The notes beneath the pieces were generated by a model, which saw nothing but the letters and a program-made list of their open reading frames with translations, had not been told where the DNA came from and made no database searches. This document shows, in pieces, positions 36,256 to 45,320 of a DNA stretch of 64,000 nt. This stretch comes from Desulfobulbaceae bacterium BRH_c16a (GTDB taxonomy: Bacteria; Desulfobacterota; Desulfobulbia; Desulfobulbales; Desulfocapsaceae), in the NCBI GenBank assembly GCA_000961725.1, contig LADS01000058.1, positions 1 through 64,000 on the forward strand, read 5' to 3'. How positions within the stretch are numbered: the first letter of the stretch is position 1; each line of letters begins with the position of its first letter. Both the position numbers and the translations under genes were made by a program.

Positions 36256-37260
36256 TTATTTATAGTCCGCACGATCCATCAGCATGATAGATTCACCCTG
36301 TAATTCTCCATACTTTGCTACATTCATTTGGTTACCGGTGAATGTTCCCCATTCAGCAACAACCGGGTCAAGACTCACTGTTTTATTCACCGGATATTCC
36401 ATATTCAACCCGGCAAACCGACCTTGTGCTTCTTCACCCGAAAGCCACTCAAGCAGCTTTATTGCAGCTTCTTTATGCTTGGCATGACTGGTTATGCCTG
36501 CGCCACTGACATTCATGTGTACGCCATTGGTGTCCTGGTTTGGCCAGAAAATTGCCAATGGTAATTCAGGCTTCTCCTTCATCAGGCGACCGAAATAATA
36601 GGTGTTCACCACGGTAACGTCACCGATTCCTGCAGCAACGGCTTCAAGGGCCTTGGTGTCGTTGCTGAAAGGGTCGGCTGCGAGATTAGCCACCCAGCCG
36701 GCAACAATCTTCTCTGCCTTCTCCGAGCCATGTTCGGCTATAAGGGAGGCAACAAGTGACTGGTTATAGACTTTTTTTGAGGTACGGAGTACCAGTCGTT
36801 TTTTCCAGTTCTCATTGGCTAGGTCTTCGTAGGTTGTAATTTTCCCGGCAGCATCTGAGGAGGTGTTATAAACGATAGTTCGGGCGCGCACTGAAAGGCC
36901 GAACCACATGTTTTCAGGGTCCTGAAGATTTTCAGGGACATTTGCTTCAAGCACCTCTGAGCTTACAGGCTGCAAGACCCCTGCTTGTGCAGCCTGCCAG
37001 AGGTTTCCTGCATCGACGGTAATAAACATGTCAGCGGGTGTGTTGGCGCCCTCCGCCTTGAGTCGTTCCAGCAACGCTCCGGCATCACCAGTGATATACT
37101 TCACCTTAACGCCTGTCTTTTTCGTATAGGCCTCGAAAATTGGCTGTATGAGATGCTCATTGCGAGCTGAATAAACAACTATTTCCTCTTCACCTGCAGA
37201 GATGAAATTTGGAAGGCCTATGCAGAGTAGCATCGTTACAGCAAGTATTCTGGACAACAT
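36256..37260 (-). CDS. fbpA: Ferric-iron ABC transporter, periplasmic binding protein
   Basis: The 334-residue protein binds Fe(III) in the periplasm and delivers it to the permease. A signal peptide (MLSRILAVTMLLCIGLPNFI, cleaved near SAGEE) is followed by EIVVYSARNEHLIQPIFEAY and PADMFITVDAGNLWQAAQAG. The iron-site tyrosine pair is seen in TVVNTYYFGRL (about residue 215). The ATG at 37260 has a strong AAGGAG site, better than any upstream start. It heads the fbpABC operon, which lies wholly inside an inverted-repeat pair. A dyad upstream may be a metal-regulated operator. Confidence 0.92.
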   Translation of the reverse strand: MLSRILAVTMLLCIGLPNFISAGEEEIVVYSARNEHLIQPIFEAYTKKTGVKVKYITGDAGALLERLKAEGANTPADMFITVDAGNLWQAAQAGVLQPVSSEVLEANVPENLQDPENMWFGLSVRARTIVYNTSSDAAGKITTYEDLANENWKKRLVLRTSKKVYNQSLVASLIAEHGSEKAEKIVAGWVANLAADPFSNDTKALEAVAAGIGDVTVVNTYYFGRLMKEKPELPLAIFWPNQDTNGVHMNVSGAGITSHAKHKEAAIKLLEWLSGEEAQGRFAGLNMEYPVNKTVSLDPVVAEWGTFTGNQMNVAKYGELQGESIMLMDRADYK

Positions 37261-37335
37261 TCTGTGCTCCTTGAAATGAATTTGGGGAATTTGAATATGA
37301 CTTCCAAGATTTATTCTTTGGAGCCACATAATTAT

Positions 37336-37349
37336 TTAGGGCATCCTAA
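37336..37349 (-). promoter_or_regulatory. Candidate metal-regulator operator upstream of fbpA
   Basis: TTAGGGCATCCTAA is a perfect dyad with TTAGG arms, lying in an AT-rich region about 80 bases before the fbpA ATG. The TTAGG...CCTAA form recalls DtxR/IdeR-type boxes. No classical Fur box was found. The assignment rests on this pattern only. Confidence 0.4.
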
Positions 37350-38123
37350 TTTATAAAAAGGTTAGAGTCAACCAAAAAACCACATAGTGGTATTTTTTCG
37401 GTTCGAAAATGTTTTATTATCTAGGATGGGTTGACGCTGTTGTTTGAATGGACGCTTCCAAAGGCGGGCTCAAAATCACCTTTAAATGCGGAAGAGAGGT
37501 GAAAGTTTGAGTTTAGAATGTAATTTTGAAAATCAGCTTTTCCGGACCCTGTTTTATCGCACAGCAGATGAGGGAATTAAGCATTCTTTTAATTCGAAAT
37601 GCCGATCTTAAGATCCACCACTTTGAATACTTATTAAATTATTAACCAGATAGGAGACCACTCAAAAACAATCCTGAGCCAGGCGTCTCCGAGAAAGCCC
37701 AGGGTCTCTATAATAGAGAGGTGCTGCTGTGCGCTGATGATTGTAGCCGATATTGAGTCGGTTTCTGAGTGTTGTCCTCTTGGGACGGTATTGAAGGTAC
37801 TGCTTTCCTGTCAATCCCCCAACTTGAGGTTCCTATTTTCCTGATGAAGCCTGAACCTTATTCTCGATTAATGTGGGCACGATCTCACTATTGCGGGCCA
37901 ATTATCACCTAATATGGTCCATTATCGTTTAATGTGAATCCAGCCTGTTTCATATTCTCATCTATTGTGGGCCAAGTATCAAATTTGTCTGGTTGCTGAT
38001 GGATGCTCAAAACAATATCTGATTACGTACAAACCTAAGCCAATTTTTTTCGGGTGGGTGCTCACTCTGTGATACCCCTCCTGTGGCAACCTACTTCCAA
38101 GCCTGATCAAGGAGGGGGCTACC
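37350..38123. other. Gene-free stretch with the right IS21-like end
   Basis: No gene is seen. The stretch includes the fbpA promoter region, a small hairpin (GTCTCTATAATAGAGA near 37704) and the right multi-repeat at 37855-37980. On the minus strand near 37720-37800 a fragment reads YRPKRTTLRNRLNIGYNHQR, perhaps a remnant peptide. Confidence 0.45.
37855..37980 (-). repeat. Right IS21-like terminal repeat array
   Basis: Read on the minus strand, this stretch repeats the left array in order: GGCCCACAATAGATGAGAAT, then TTCACATTAAACGATAATGG, then GGCCCGCAATAG, then one extra unit and ATCGAGAATAAGGTTCAGGC. It points towards the left copy, so the two form a long inverted repeat around 4.8 kb that contains the fbp operon. 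Confidence 0.75.
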
Positions 38124-39012
38124 ATGTGTAAAAACAAAATTCAATTTCAACCAGGTCTCAGTTTGCAAAGTTTCTTATCTCAATTCGGAACGGAAGATCA
38201 ATGTCGCAACGCCTTGGTTCGTTGGCGGTGGCCGCAAGGCTTTGTTTGCCCATCATGCGGCCATACAAAGTATTGCCTGTTGAAAACCAGGGATCTTTTT
38301 CAATGCAACAGATGCCGAACACAGATCTCTATCACAGCAGGAACCATATTTGCCTCAACCAAACTCTCGCTGACCACTTGGTTCCTTTCGATCTATCTGA
38401 TTACACAATCAAAGGTCAGCGTATCTGCACTGAGTCTCAAGCGGACAATAGGTGTTTCATATAACACTGCTCTTTTGATCAAGCATAAAATACAGCAGGT
38501 TATGAAAGAGCGTGATGATAGCAAGCCTCTCGATGCTGCATATATCCAGGTAGACGATGCCTACTGGGGCGGCAAAAAGCGTAATGGCAAGCGAGGAAGA
38601 GGCGCTACCGGGAAAATCCCTTTCGTCGCAGCAGTATCTATAGGTGACAAGGGTCGTCCACTCGCAATTCGTTTCAGCCAAGTGAGTGCATTTTCCAAGA
38701 AATCAATCAAAGCTTGGGCTGATAAGCACCTGGCTCCGAAAAGAAATGTGGCACCGATGGCCTCGAATGCTTCACTGCTTTTAAAGAGTGTGGTCATGAA
38801 CATATTGCAATAATCACCGGAGGCGGTCCTCAAAGCGTTGAGATGCCAGAATTTAAATGGGTAAACACGATTATTGGCAATGTAAAAAACGCCTTGCACG
38901 GTACTTTTCATGCGATCAGCAAAAAGCATTTTCCGCGCTATCTCGCTGAGTTTTGCTACCGATTCAACCGGCGGTACAACCTGGAGCAGATGGTAGCCCG
39001 CTTCGGGTACGT
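38124..39012 (+). pseudogene. IS1595-family transposase, frameshifted
   Basis: The first ~210 residues are a good IS1595-type transposase: an N-terminal zinc ribbon (CPSCGHTKYCLLKTRDLFQC, then CNRC), and the start of the DDE core with YIQVDDAYWGGKKRNGKRGR and KIPFVAAVSIGDKGRPLAIR. A frameshift near 38745 moves the rest to another frame, where SDGLECFTAFKECGHEH and HGTFHAISKKHFPRYLAEFC, then YRFNRRYNLEQMV, complete the domain. The transposase is therefore broken by a single small indel. Its last codons run straight into a hydrolase fragment without a stop. Confidence 0.88.
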
Positions 39013-39200
39013 CGCGGGCCCGGCGATATTGCTCCTTCATGGCGTCGGCGACAGCGCCCTCGATTGGCAGTGGATCATGCCCCGACTGGCCGACCGGTTC
39101 CGGCTTATCGCCCCCGACCTGCCGGGATATTCGATCGGGGCCGGCAACGGCATCGTCCACACTCCGGCCAATTACAGCAGGCTCCTGTGGATGTTCGTAA
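39013..39200 (+). pseudogene. Alpha/beta-hydrolase fragment fused to the transposase end
   Basis: About 60 residues match the N-terminal half of an alpha/beta hydrolase: GPAILLLHGVGDSALDWQWI with the oxyanion HG motif, then RLIAPDLPGYSIG and YTPANYSRLL-like PANYSRLLWMF. The nucleophile elbow and the rest are absent. The frame is continuous with the shifted transposase frame upstream, giving a chimeric reading frame of 132 codons from 38843 to 39241. The insertion sequence or a deletion has truncated the hydrolase gene. No function is expected. Confidence 0.7.
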
Positions 39201-39453
39201 CTGCTCTTCCAGGAAATTGCCCAGTACCTCGGAGAAACTAGCCGGGTTTTCATTCAATGTGCACCTGCGGGGGGGGAAATCGATCCCGATCTCTTCCTTC
39301 TCTTGTTGAGCATTGCGGCCAAAGGTAACTTCGTCCTGAACAGAGAAGAGAAGACAAGCAAACCCTCTCAATCGAAAGGATGACATGACAAATGTTGACG
39401 TGTCCTAAGTCAACTTCCCTCATTTTTCTGTTTGCTAATTTGACAACCACTCT

Positions 39454-41373
39454 ATGAAAACTGAAAAAAAAGGCGCTAATGCTGCCTTTCTGGAGCGCCA
39501 GATAATGAAAGAGGTGCTTGAGGAATTGCAGGTCATCCGGGCAAAGATGATTGACGATGTTGCCAAACATGCATCTCGTCTCAATAAAATTCATCACAAT
39601 TACCGGGAGAGTGCGGAAAATCTGCTCCATTATCTTGTGCTGCGGCGGAGTGACCGGCGTCATCTCCAGCAGCATTTGGCCGTGTTGGGCCTGTCGTCCC
39701 TTGGGCGATCTGAATCACATGTGCTGGCTACCATTAATGCGGTTATCAGAGCGGTTCGACGCTTACAGGGAAAGGGTAAACCTTCCTTGCCCAAAGAAGA
39801 GGCAACGGTTGATTTTGCCCTCGGCGAGCAGCTCCTGAGCGACCACACGGAGTGCCTTCTGGGTGCTGCGGCGCAGGGAAGAGGCGTTCGGATCATGGTC
39901 ACCATGCCGAGCGAGGCTGCCCTTGATTACGAACTGGTGCATAATCTTCTCCAGCAGGGCATGGAATGCATGCGCATCAACTGCGCTCATGATGATGCCA
40001 CTGCTTGGTTAAGGATGATCGAGCATCTGCGACGGGCTGAGCTTTCCCTGGGACGATCCTGCCGAGTAGTCATGGACGTGGCTGGCCCAAAACTGCGTAC
40101 CGGTCCATTCGAACGTAGACCTGCAGTAGTACGGATTCGACCCAAACGCGATACGTTCGGTCGGGTTATCGCACCTGCCCGTGTATGGCTCACCGCAGAA
40201 TCCGCGCCGTGCCCACCGCCGTCACCGCCAGATGCCTGTGTCCCGGTTTCCGCCGAATGGCTGGCCAACCTCCGGATGAATCAGCAGGTCCTACTTACCG
40301 ATGCCCGGGGTGCCAACCGTACAATGACAATCCTGGAAATGACCGATTGGGGATGCTGGGGAGAGTTAAGCAAGACGACCTACCTGGTTCCCGGGACTGT
40401 ACTGCGGAGTAAAACGGGCGATGGGGGGGAGGAACAGGAGACTATTGTCAGTGACCTGCCGTCTGACGAGGGTCGGCTCATACTTCGGCTGGGCGATATG
40501 CTGATACTGACCCGGGATCTTCGAACCGGTCGTCCTGCGACCTATGACAGTAACGGCCAGCTCCTCACTCCGGCAAGGATAGGGATGACCATCCCTGAGG
40601 TTTTTGATGATGTCCATCCCGGAGAAACAATTTGGTTTGACGACGGCAAAATTGGTGGCGTTATCGAGATGATTGAAAAAAGTCAGGTTCTGGTCAAAAT
40701 CACCCACGCTCGTCTGTCCGGGGAAAAGCTGCGGGGTGATAAGGGCATTAATTTTCCCGACAGCGTGTTGCGGTTACCTGCCCTGACCGAAAAGGATATT
40801 AAAGACCTCGCCTTTATTGCCCGGCATGCCGATGTGGTTGAGCTGTCGTTTGCCAACAGTGCCAAAGATGTTCAATTGCTTCATCGAAACCTTGTACGCT
40901 TGGGAAAACGCCAGCCTGCTATCGTCTTGAAAATTGAAACCAGGAGTGGCTTCGAAAACTTGCCCACTATGCTGCTAACCGCCATGCGGATGCCATGTTG
41001 CGGGGTGATGATCGCCAGAGGCGATCTGGCTGTTGAGTGCGGATTCGAACGCATGGCCGAAATACAGGAAGAGATCCTTTGGATATGCGAGGCGGCCCAT
41101 GTGCCGGTAATTTGGGCCACTCAGGTCCTCGAGTCGCTTGCCAAAGATGGTATGCCGTCCCGCGCCGAGATCTCCGACGCATCTATGGGCCACCAGGCCG
41201 AATGTGTCATGCTCAACAAAGGCACTCATGCGGTGACTGCAGTTCGGATGCTGGATGGGATTCTCCGGCGGATGCAGGCACACCAGTTCAAGAAACGGGC
41301 CATGCTCCGGGAGTTGAATCTCGCGCATTCTTTGAAAGCCGATCCCGAGGATGAGCGCGAGGCTAGTTGTTGA
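39454..41373 (+). CDS. Pyruvate-kinase-like protein with N-terminal extension
   Basis: The 639-residue protein has a pyruvate kinase barrel split by long inserts: RIMVTMPSEAALDYELVHNL and MRINCAHDDATAW (substrate loop), MDVAGPKLRTGPF, then the catalytic Lys in AIVLKIETRSGFENLP and the metal-binding stretch GVMIARGDLAVECGFERMAE followed by VPVIWATQVLESLAKDGMPS. The first ~150 residues form a charged helical extension (HHNYRESAENLLHYLVLRRS). The C-terminal allosteric domain of normal pyruvate kinases is missing. This architecture is a known proteobacterial side-branch of the family. Whether it makes pyruvate from PEP is uncertain. It stands alone with no clear ribosome site. Confidence 0.85.
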   Translation: MKTEKKGANAAFLERQIMKEVLEELQVIRAKMIDDVAKHASRLNKIHHNYRESAENLLHYLVLRRSDRRHLQQHLAVLGLSSLGRSESHVLATINAVIRAVRRLQGKGKPSLPKEEATVDFALGEQLLSDHTECLLGAAAQGRGVRIMVTMPSEAALDYELVHNLLQQGMECMRINCAHDDATAWLRMIEHLRRAELSLGRSCRVVMDVAGPKLRTGPFERRPAVVRIRPKRDTFGRVIAPARVWLTAESAPCPPPSPPDACVPVSAEWLANLRMNQQVLLTDARGANRTMTILEMTDWGCWGELSKTTYLVPGTVLRSKTGDGGEEQETIVSDLPSDEGRLILRLGDMLILTRDLRTGRPATYDSNGQLLTPARIGMTIPEVFDDVHPGETIWFDDGKIGGVIEMIEKSQVLVKITHARLSGEKLRGDKGINFPDSVLRLPALTEKDIKDLAFIARHADVVELSFANSAKDVQLLHRNLVRLGKRQPAIVLKIETRSGFENLPTMLLTAMRMPCCGVMIARGDLAVECGFERMAEIQEEILWICEAAHVPVIWATQVLESLAKDGMPSRAEISDASMGHQAECVMLNKGTHAVTAVRMLDGILRRMQAHQFKKRAMLRELNLAHSLKADPEDEREASC

Positions 41374-42199
41374 TGCTGTATATTTGTCTCCTGTTTCAAC
41401 TATTCTGTATGACAGCAGAAATCTACCCCCCCGAAAAGTCGAGAATTCGACGAATACATGCCCTTGTCCAAGATACAAAATTACCATTTCATCTCACATG
41501 TTCCTCGACTGAGCTTACTACTGAAAGATTGCTGGCCAATATACATCTGTGTTGGTTACAAGTACCTGTAAGAAAAAAACCGAGCTTGAGGATCTGAAAC
41601 TTAGGGCTGAGCTGAAAGAAAAAACGGTGTCAGAGTTACTTAGAGAGAAGGTGTTTGAAATTCTTCAATCGCCATTGTTTTTTTTGATTCAGCCCGAGTT
41701 TTTCCAAGTGTGAGAGTAGATCCGGTAGCCTGAGGACTGGCCCTTCATAGGCGATATAACGCAGATGACACCGTCCGGTATGTTCCCCAAGTACGAACCG
41801 ATTGGGTGAATTTAAACAAACGACACTAGAGTTGCATAGGAAATTTCAGATGTTGTGCTAGATAATCAGTTAATTATCTTGCACCAGGAAGGGCAGTTAT
41901 TGCGACAGGGCGAGCAATCCGAACAAATTTTCTCGCTCCAGGCTGCTTATTATGCCGATTGGCTCAAAAAGATAGCATTCCGGAACCTAAGTCCTCTCCA
42001 AAACATGTATAAACTGCATACGTATTATCCGATTCATCAAGGTAAAAGGAGCCATTTTTCGATTCACCTTCAAAGCTTTCTGCTTCGACCAAGGAATCCC
42101 GAGGATGATTCCCAGCTGAAGTAACAATGGGTCCAAATCCGTGATGAACTGCACCAGATCTCCTTTCTTAAATCGGAGCTTTTCAGGATTTCGACCATA
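41374..42199. other. Stretch with no recognised gene
   Basis: About 820 bases without a clear gene. A plus-strand segment near 41577-41710 reads like part of a coiled-coil protein (KTELEDLKLRAELKEKTVSE) but has no start. A frame of 89 codons from 41855 has no recognised family and weak support; it might be a gene remnant preceding the abiEii fragment. Confidence 0.4.
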
Positions 42200-42401
42200 A
42201 AATCGTTTCTCTCTATCCGAGTGTTGCCCGAGAAAGTTGCCAGCTACGCTACGACATCTTCACCGAAGCAGCCAGCCGGCGAGATGTTGAGCCGATTGTC
42301 ATAGAAAAAGACTTCTGGGTCTGCTGGACGCTGAAAAGACTCTTTACCGATCCGCAAATCGCCCCACACCCAAAGTGGCACGTCCCTCTCGAAAGCCTAT
42401 G
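42200..42401 (+). pseudogene. AbiEii-type nucleotidyltransferase toxin remnant
   Basis: A plus-strand frame contains YDIFTEAASRRDVEPIVIEK followed by DFWVCWTLKRLFTDPQ, the conserved start of AbiEii/AbiGii nucleotidyltransferases, the toxin half of type IV toxin-antitoxin and phage-exclusion pairs. The gene is cut after about 60 residues by the left end of the Tn3-type element at 42402. The catalytic domain is gone and no antitoxin gene was identified upstream. Confidence 0.75.
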
Positions 42402-43048
42402 GGGGTCGTCTCAGAAAACAGAAAAATCGTACGCTATGCCGTTTGCAGTGGCCGCAGCGGCCTGAACTTGCCCGAGCAGATCTTGGCGTCGCTACGCCAC
42501 AGGTAATCGCCGGTCAGATTAATGTGCTCCCACTCAGCGGCGTCAAGTATTGCATCAGGGCGTCATCGACGGCTTGACCGTAGCCACGCAATGCACTCGC
42601 AGCGTGTTCCAGGTAAACCGTGTTCCACAACACGATGGCGGCCGTCACCAGATTGAGGCCGCTGGCGCGGTAGCGCTGCTGCTCGAAACTGCGGTCGCGG
42701 TTTTCACCCAGGCGGTTGAAAAACACGGCACGGGCCAGCGCGTTGCGCGCCTCACCCTTGTTCAGCCCGGCATGCAAGCGGCGGCGCAGCTCGACGCTTT
42801 GCAGCCAGTCCAAGATGAACAGCGTGCGCTCGATGCGGCCCAGCTCTCGCTGCGCGACCGCCAGGCCGTTCTGGCGCGGGTAAGCTGGCAAGCTTTCTGA
42901 GCATCAGCGAGGCTGTCCGTGGCTTGCTTGATTGAGGCGACCAGCCGGAACGTGCCGCAGAATTTCATCCCATGGGCACGGACGTGCTTGATGTTGAGCG
43001 TGCCGCCGATCATAGCGTACGATTTTTTCCGTTTTCTGAAGAGACCCC
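42402..43048. mobile_element. Tn3-family element reduced by internal deletion
   Basis: Both ends carry Tn3-type 38-bp-style inverted repeats: GGGGTCGTCTCAGAAAACAG at the left and, reversed, GGGGTCTCTTCAGAAAACGG at the right, each continuing to a shared ATCGTACGCTA block. Only about 650 bp remain, holding the end of tnpA. The flanking five bases (CTATG and TTTTT) do not match, so the neighbours have been rearranged since insertion. Confidence 0.88.
42434..43013 (-). pseudogene. Tn3-family transposase TnpA, C-terminal remnant
   Basis: Pieces in three frames match the end of a Tn3 transposase: GTLNIKHVRAHGMKF, then RELGRIERTLFILDWLQ and KGEARNALARAVFFNRLGEN, then RYRASGLNLVTAAIVLWNTV, and finally EHINLTGDYLWRSDAKICSG ending RPLRPLQTA. 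At least two frameshifts break it, and the first ~770 residues are deleted. The right terminal repeat now abuts the remaining coding sequence. Confidence 0.88.
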
Positions 43049-43053
43049 TTTTT

Positions 43054-43215
43054 GACCTGCGGGGTAAAACTACCGCCATTTCACGACCTGCGGCATAAAA
43101 CTACCGCTTCTGAAAACCTATCAGATTCACGATGTCGCAATGTAAGTAATTGTGATTTTGATTTTGTGACTATGTGTAATATTGAATTTGTGTTCACGAC
43201 CTGCGGGGTAAACTA
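43054..43215 (+). repeat. Three direct repeats, GACCTGCGGGGTAAAACTAC type
   Basis: Copies begin at 43054, 43085 and 43198; the first two are 31 bases apart. Copy 2 has CAT in place of GGT, and copy 3 lacks one A and the end. They resemble plasmid iterons or regulator-binding sites, but no replication gene is nearby. Confidence 0.6.
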
Positions 43216-43311
43216 TAATACATGTAATACGCTGTAAACAGCCTGTATGTTAAGGATTCAATGTTTACATCTGAAGTGGGAGATGAAAGATGAGTACACC
43301 GTAAGTATTAG

Positions 43312-43529
43312 GGTTCATCCGGATTAAGCGTACGTCGCACCCATTAAGATTTTTTGTAGTGGACCAGCAATCTTGTCGATATCGCTATCGGGATCGAAAT
43401 CGAATCAGAAAATGCGAAAATCATAGCTATTCAGGCGAAGCGTTGTCACGCATTCACAATGCTACACCCCGAATTAAAAAATTCGATAACGATAGCGATA
43501 GCGAAAAGTACGCTTAAGTCGGATGAACC
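43312..43529. mobile_element. 218-bp MITE with 8-bp target duplication
   Basis: The ends are 22-bp inverted repeats, identical except for one or two positions (left starts GGTTCATCCGG and runs to 43333; right 43508-43529 ends CGGATGAACC). AGTATTAG flanks the element exactly on both sides (43304-43311, 43530-43537). No coding sequence lies inside; the interior is rich in GATA/TCGATA-like steps. An autonomous partner is not in the window. Confidence 0.88.
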
Positions 43530-43705
43530 AGTATTAGATTGAGTGACGAAGGACTTCACCACATCATTACAATGACCGTCAATTGGAACAAAATTGGAAC
43601 AAATTGATTTGTTCCATCTAAAAAAACAAATATAAACATATAATTATTGTAGTACGCGCACAGGATTAGGCGGTGATCCTGCAGTTAAACCGAGTGGGTC
43701 GCATG

Positions 43706-44145
43706 TCAGTTCGATGGAAGAAGCGTTGGTTGTTCATTCGCTGTGCCATGACGATGGTCTGAGTCAGGTGAAAATCGACGGGTTACTGGGTCGCCACAAA
43801 GAACTGGGACAGTCGACGAGTGGCGTTGATTGCCCGACTGTTGAATGCTTAACACCTCTTGAACAACAGGTACGGGTAGTGATGCCAATGTGACTTCATT
43901 TGATAGTTTGCTCGTGGCTTCACCATCTGAAGTCTCAAATGACTCCAGGCACCTTTCTAAATAGATCTCCTGAAAATACGGAATATTGTTCCGGTTCCAC
44001 TCCCGGCATTTCTTGGCATGCCATTGCCGCTGACACTCCTTATCGCTGCAGGTCCTTTGCCGTCCCCAAGACGTGGGTCCGGCTTGAACCATTTACCGCA
44101 GATTCGACAGGGTCGTTTCCGATTACTGTTCGTTGGCTTCATCAT
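43706..44145 (-). pseudogene. Zinc-finger-like conserved protein, frameshifted
   Basis: The frame from ATG at 44145 (after a GGAG site) starts KRPCRICGKWFKPDPRLGD. A frameshift near 44050 moves the next part to another frame: QRTCSDKECQRQWHAKKCRE and FQEIYLERCLESFE. Together the four cysteines (C-x2-C and C-x4-C) look like a zinc-binding module, known from small genes often found near transposases. The later part (LPVPVVQEVLSIQQ) breaks off again near 43850. Its function is unknown; it is non-functional here. Confidence 0.65.
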
Positions 44146-44310
44146 AACTCTCCTGATTCACAGCTTTCAGGAGGAGTTATGGTAGGGCTTTTGGGATTAA
44201 CTTGGTAAATAAATAGGTGGGTTTGGTGAGATATTATTGTCGAGGGGGGGGGACGACCGGGTGGGTCAGCTTTTCGGTGGTGGGTGGGTCAACACTTTGT
44301 CGGCGGTGAC

Positions 44311-44481
44311 ATGGAGATTGAAATCTGGAAATATGATCCCGAACTGTTTGCCCGAGAAGGAGTTGTCGACCCACTATCACTTTACCTGAGCCTGAAAGAC
44401 ACAAAAGATGAACCATTTCAAATGGCACTTGAACAGCAGGTACTTTCAGTCTCGCAGTGTCATATCATCTATAGGTTTTGA
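44311..44481 (+). pseudogene. Remnant of an unrecognised gene
   Basis: A protein-like frame reads MEIEIWKYDPELFAREGVVD, PLSLYLSLKDTKDEPFQMAL, then diverges to a stop. I have a sense of meeting similar sequence near other defence or transposon genes, but cannot name the family. No ribosome site precedes it and G-rich low-complexity sequence lies directly upstream, so it is most likely a fragment. The bases just after it (44490-44515) resemble the end of the IS256-type element at the left edge of the window. Confidence 0.4.
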
Positions 44482-44676
44482 CCTGGTCTGATTTTATCAG
44501 TTTACCTGACACAAAAAAAACTTCATTTTTGAAAATAGTTTATAGATGAGACCGTCATTCCAGGATCAACCGGGCAAACTAATTATCACTAAATTGATTG
44601 GTTGAATTTTTCAGGGGGCTGCTTTGGTGTTCAGTGTGGGGGGGAGCATGGGGGAAAGAAAATTTAGGTATAAAAA

Positions 44677-44705
44677 AAGGGGTTAAGATTTAATCTTAAC
44701 CCCTT
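44677..44705 (-). terminator. Intrinsic terminator of the tRNA gene
   Basis: On the minus strand AAGGGGTTAAGAT pairs perfectly with ATCTTAACCCCTT over a 3-base loop, followed by TTTTTTT. It lies 11 bases after the tRNA end and is a textbook rho-independent terminator. Confidence 0.93.
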
Positions 44706-44715
44706 GAAATTCCTG

Positions 44716-44792
<77 letters not shown>

Positions 44793-44829
44793 TTGAGGAG
44801 CCATCAATATACACCCGTCTGAAATATTG

Positions 44830-45303
44830 TCAATTGCTATTTGTCCTTGGTTCGATCTTTTGTGGGTCCTTTGCCAGGCGGGCTATCTTTTCGATAATCT
44901 CCTCCGGCAGTCGGGCGAGCTTCCCGTCTCTGGTGACGGCGGCGTGCACGGTATACCCTTTCACCAGGAGTTTCGGCCGCTCGGACTCGGAGCCGGTCTG
45001 GTCTTCCGCCCGCAGGATCCGGTAGTTGAACCGGCATTTGAGGCTGGATATCTCGGCGACTGTGGTCTCGATTGTCAACAGGTCGTCGTAGAAGGCAGGT
45101 GCCTTGTAGCGGGACCAGCATTCGGTTACCGGCAGTACCAGGCCGAGTGATTCTATAAAGCGGTAGGAACAGACCCAGGCCCGCATCAGTTCGGTTCTGC
45201 CGATCTCAAAATATCGGAGATAATTGGCGTTATAGACGACTCCGCCGGCGTCGGTATCGCCATACAGCACCCGTGTGGTCGTTCGAAAAATATGATCCTG
45301 CAT
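44830..45303 (-). CDS. ybgC: YbgC/FadM-type acyl-CoA thioesterase
   Basis: The 157-residue hot-dog-fold protein has the 4HBT signature YGDTDAGGVVYNANYLRYFE near the start, with the catalytic Asp (about residue 17), and a matching C-terminal sheet (LTIETTVAEISSLKCRFNYR). It hydrolyses acyl-CoA thioesters and is often linked to envelope lipid upkeep. It lies 17 bases after the homoserine-kinase-like gene on the same strand, so the order hom, kinase-like, thioesterase may be one operon. All expected residues are present. The exact substrate is not shown by the sequence. Confidence 0.9.
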   Translation of the reverse strand: MQDHIFRTTTRVLYGDTDAGGVVYNANYLRYFEIGRTELMRAWVCSYRFIESLGLVLPVTECWSRYKAPAFYDDLLTIETTVAEISSLKCRFNYRILRAEDQTGSESERPKLLVKGYTVHAAVTRDGKLARLPEEIIEKIARLAKDPQKIEPRTNSN

Positions 45304-45320
45304 GTTGGCCCGGTTATCGG

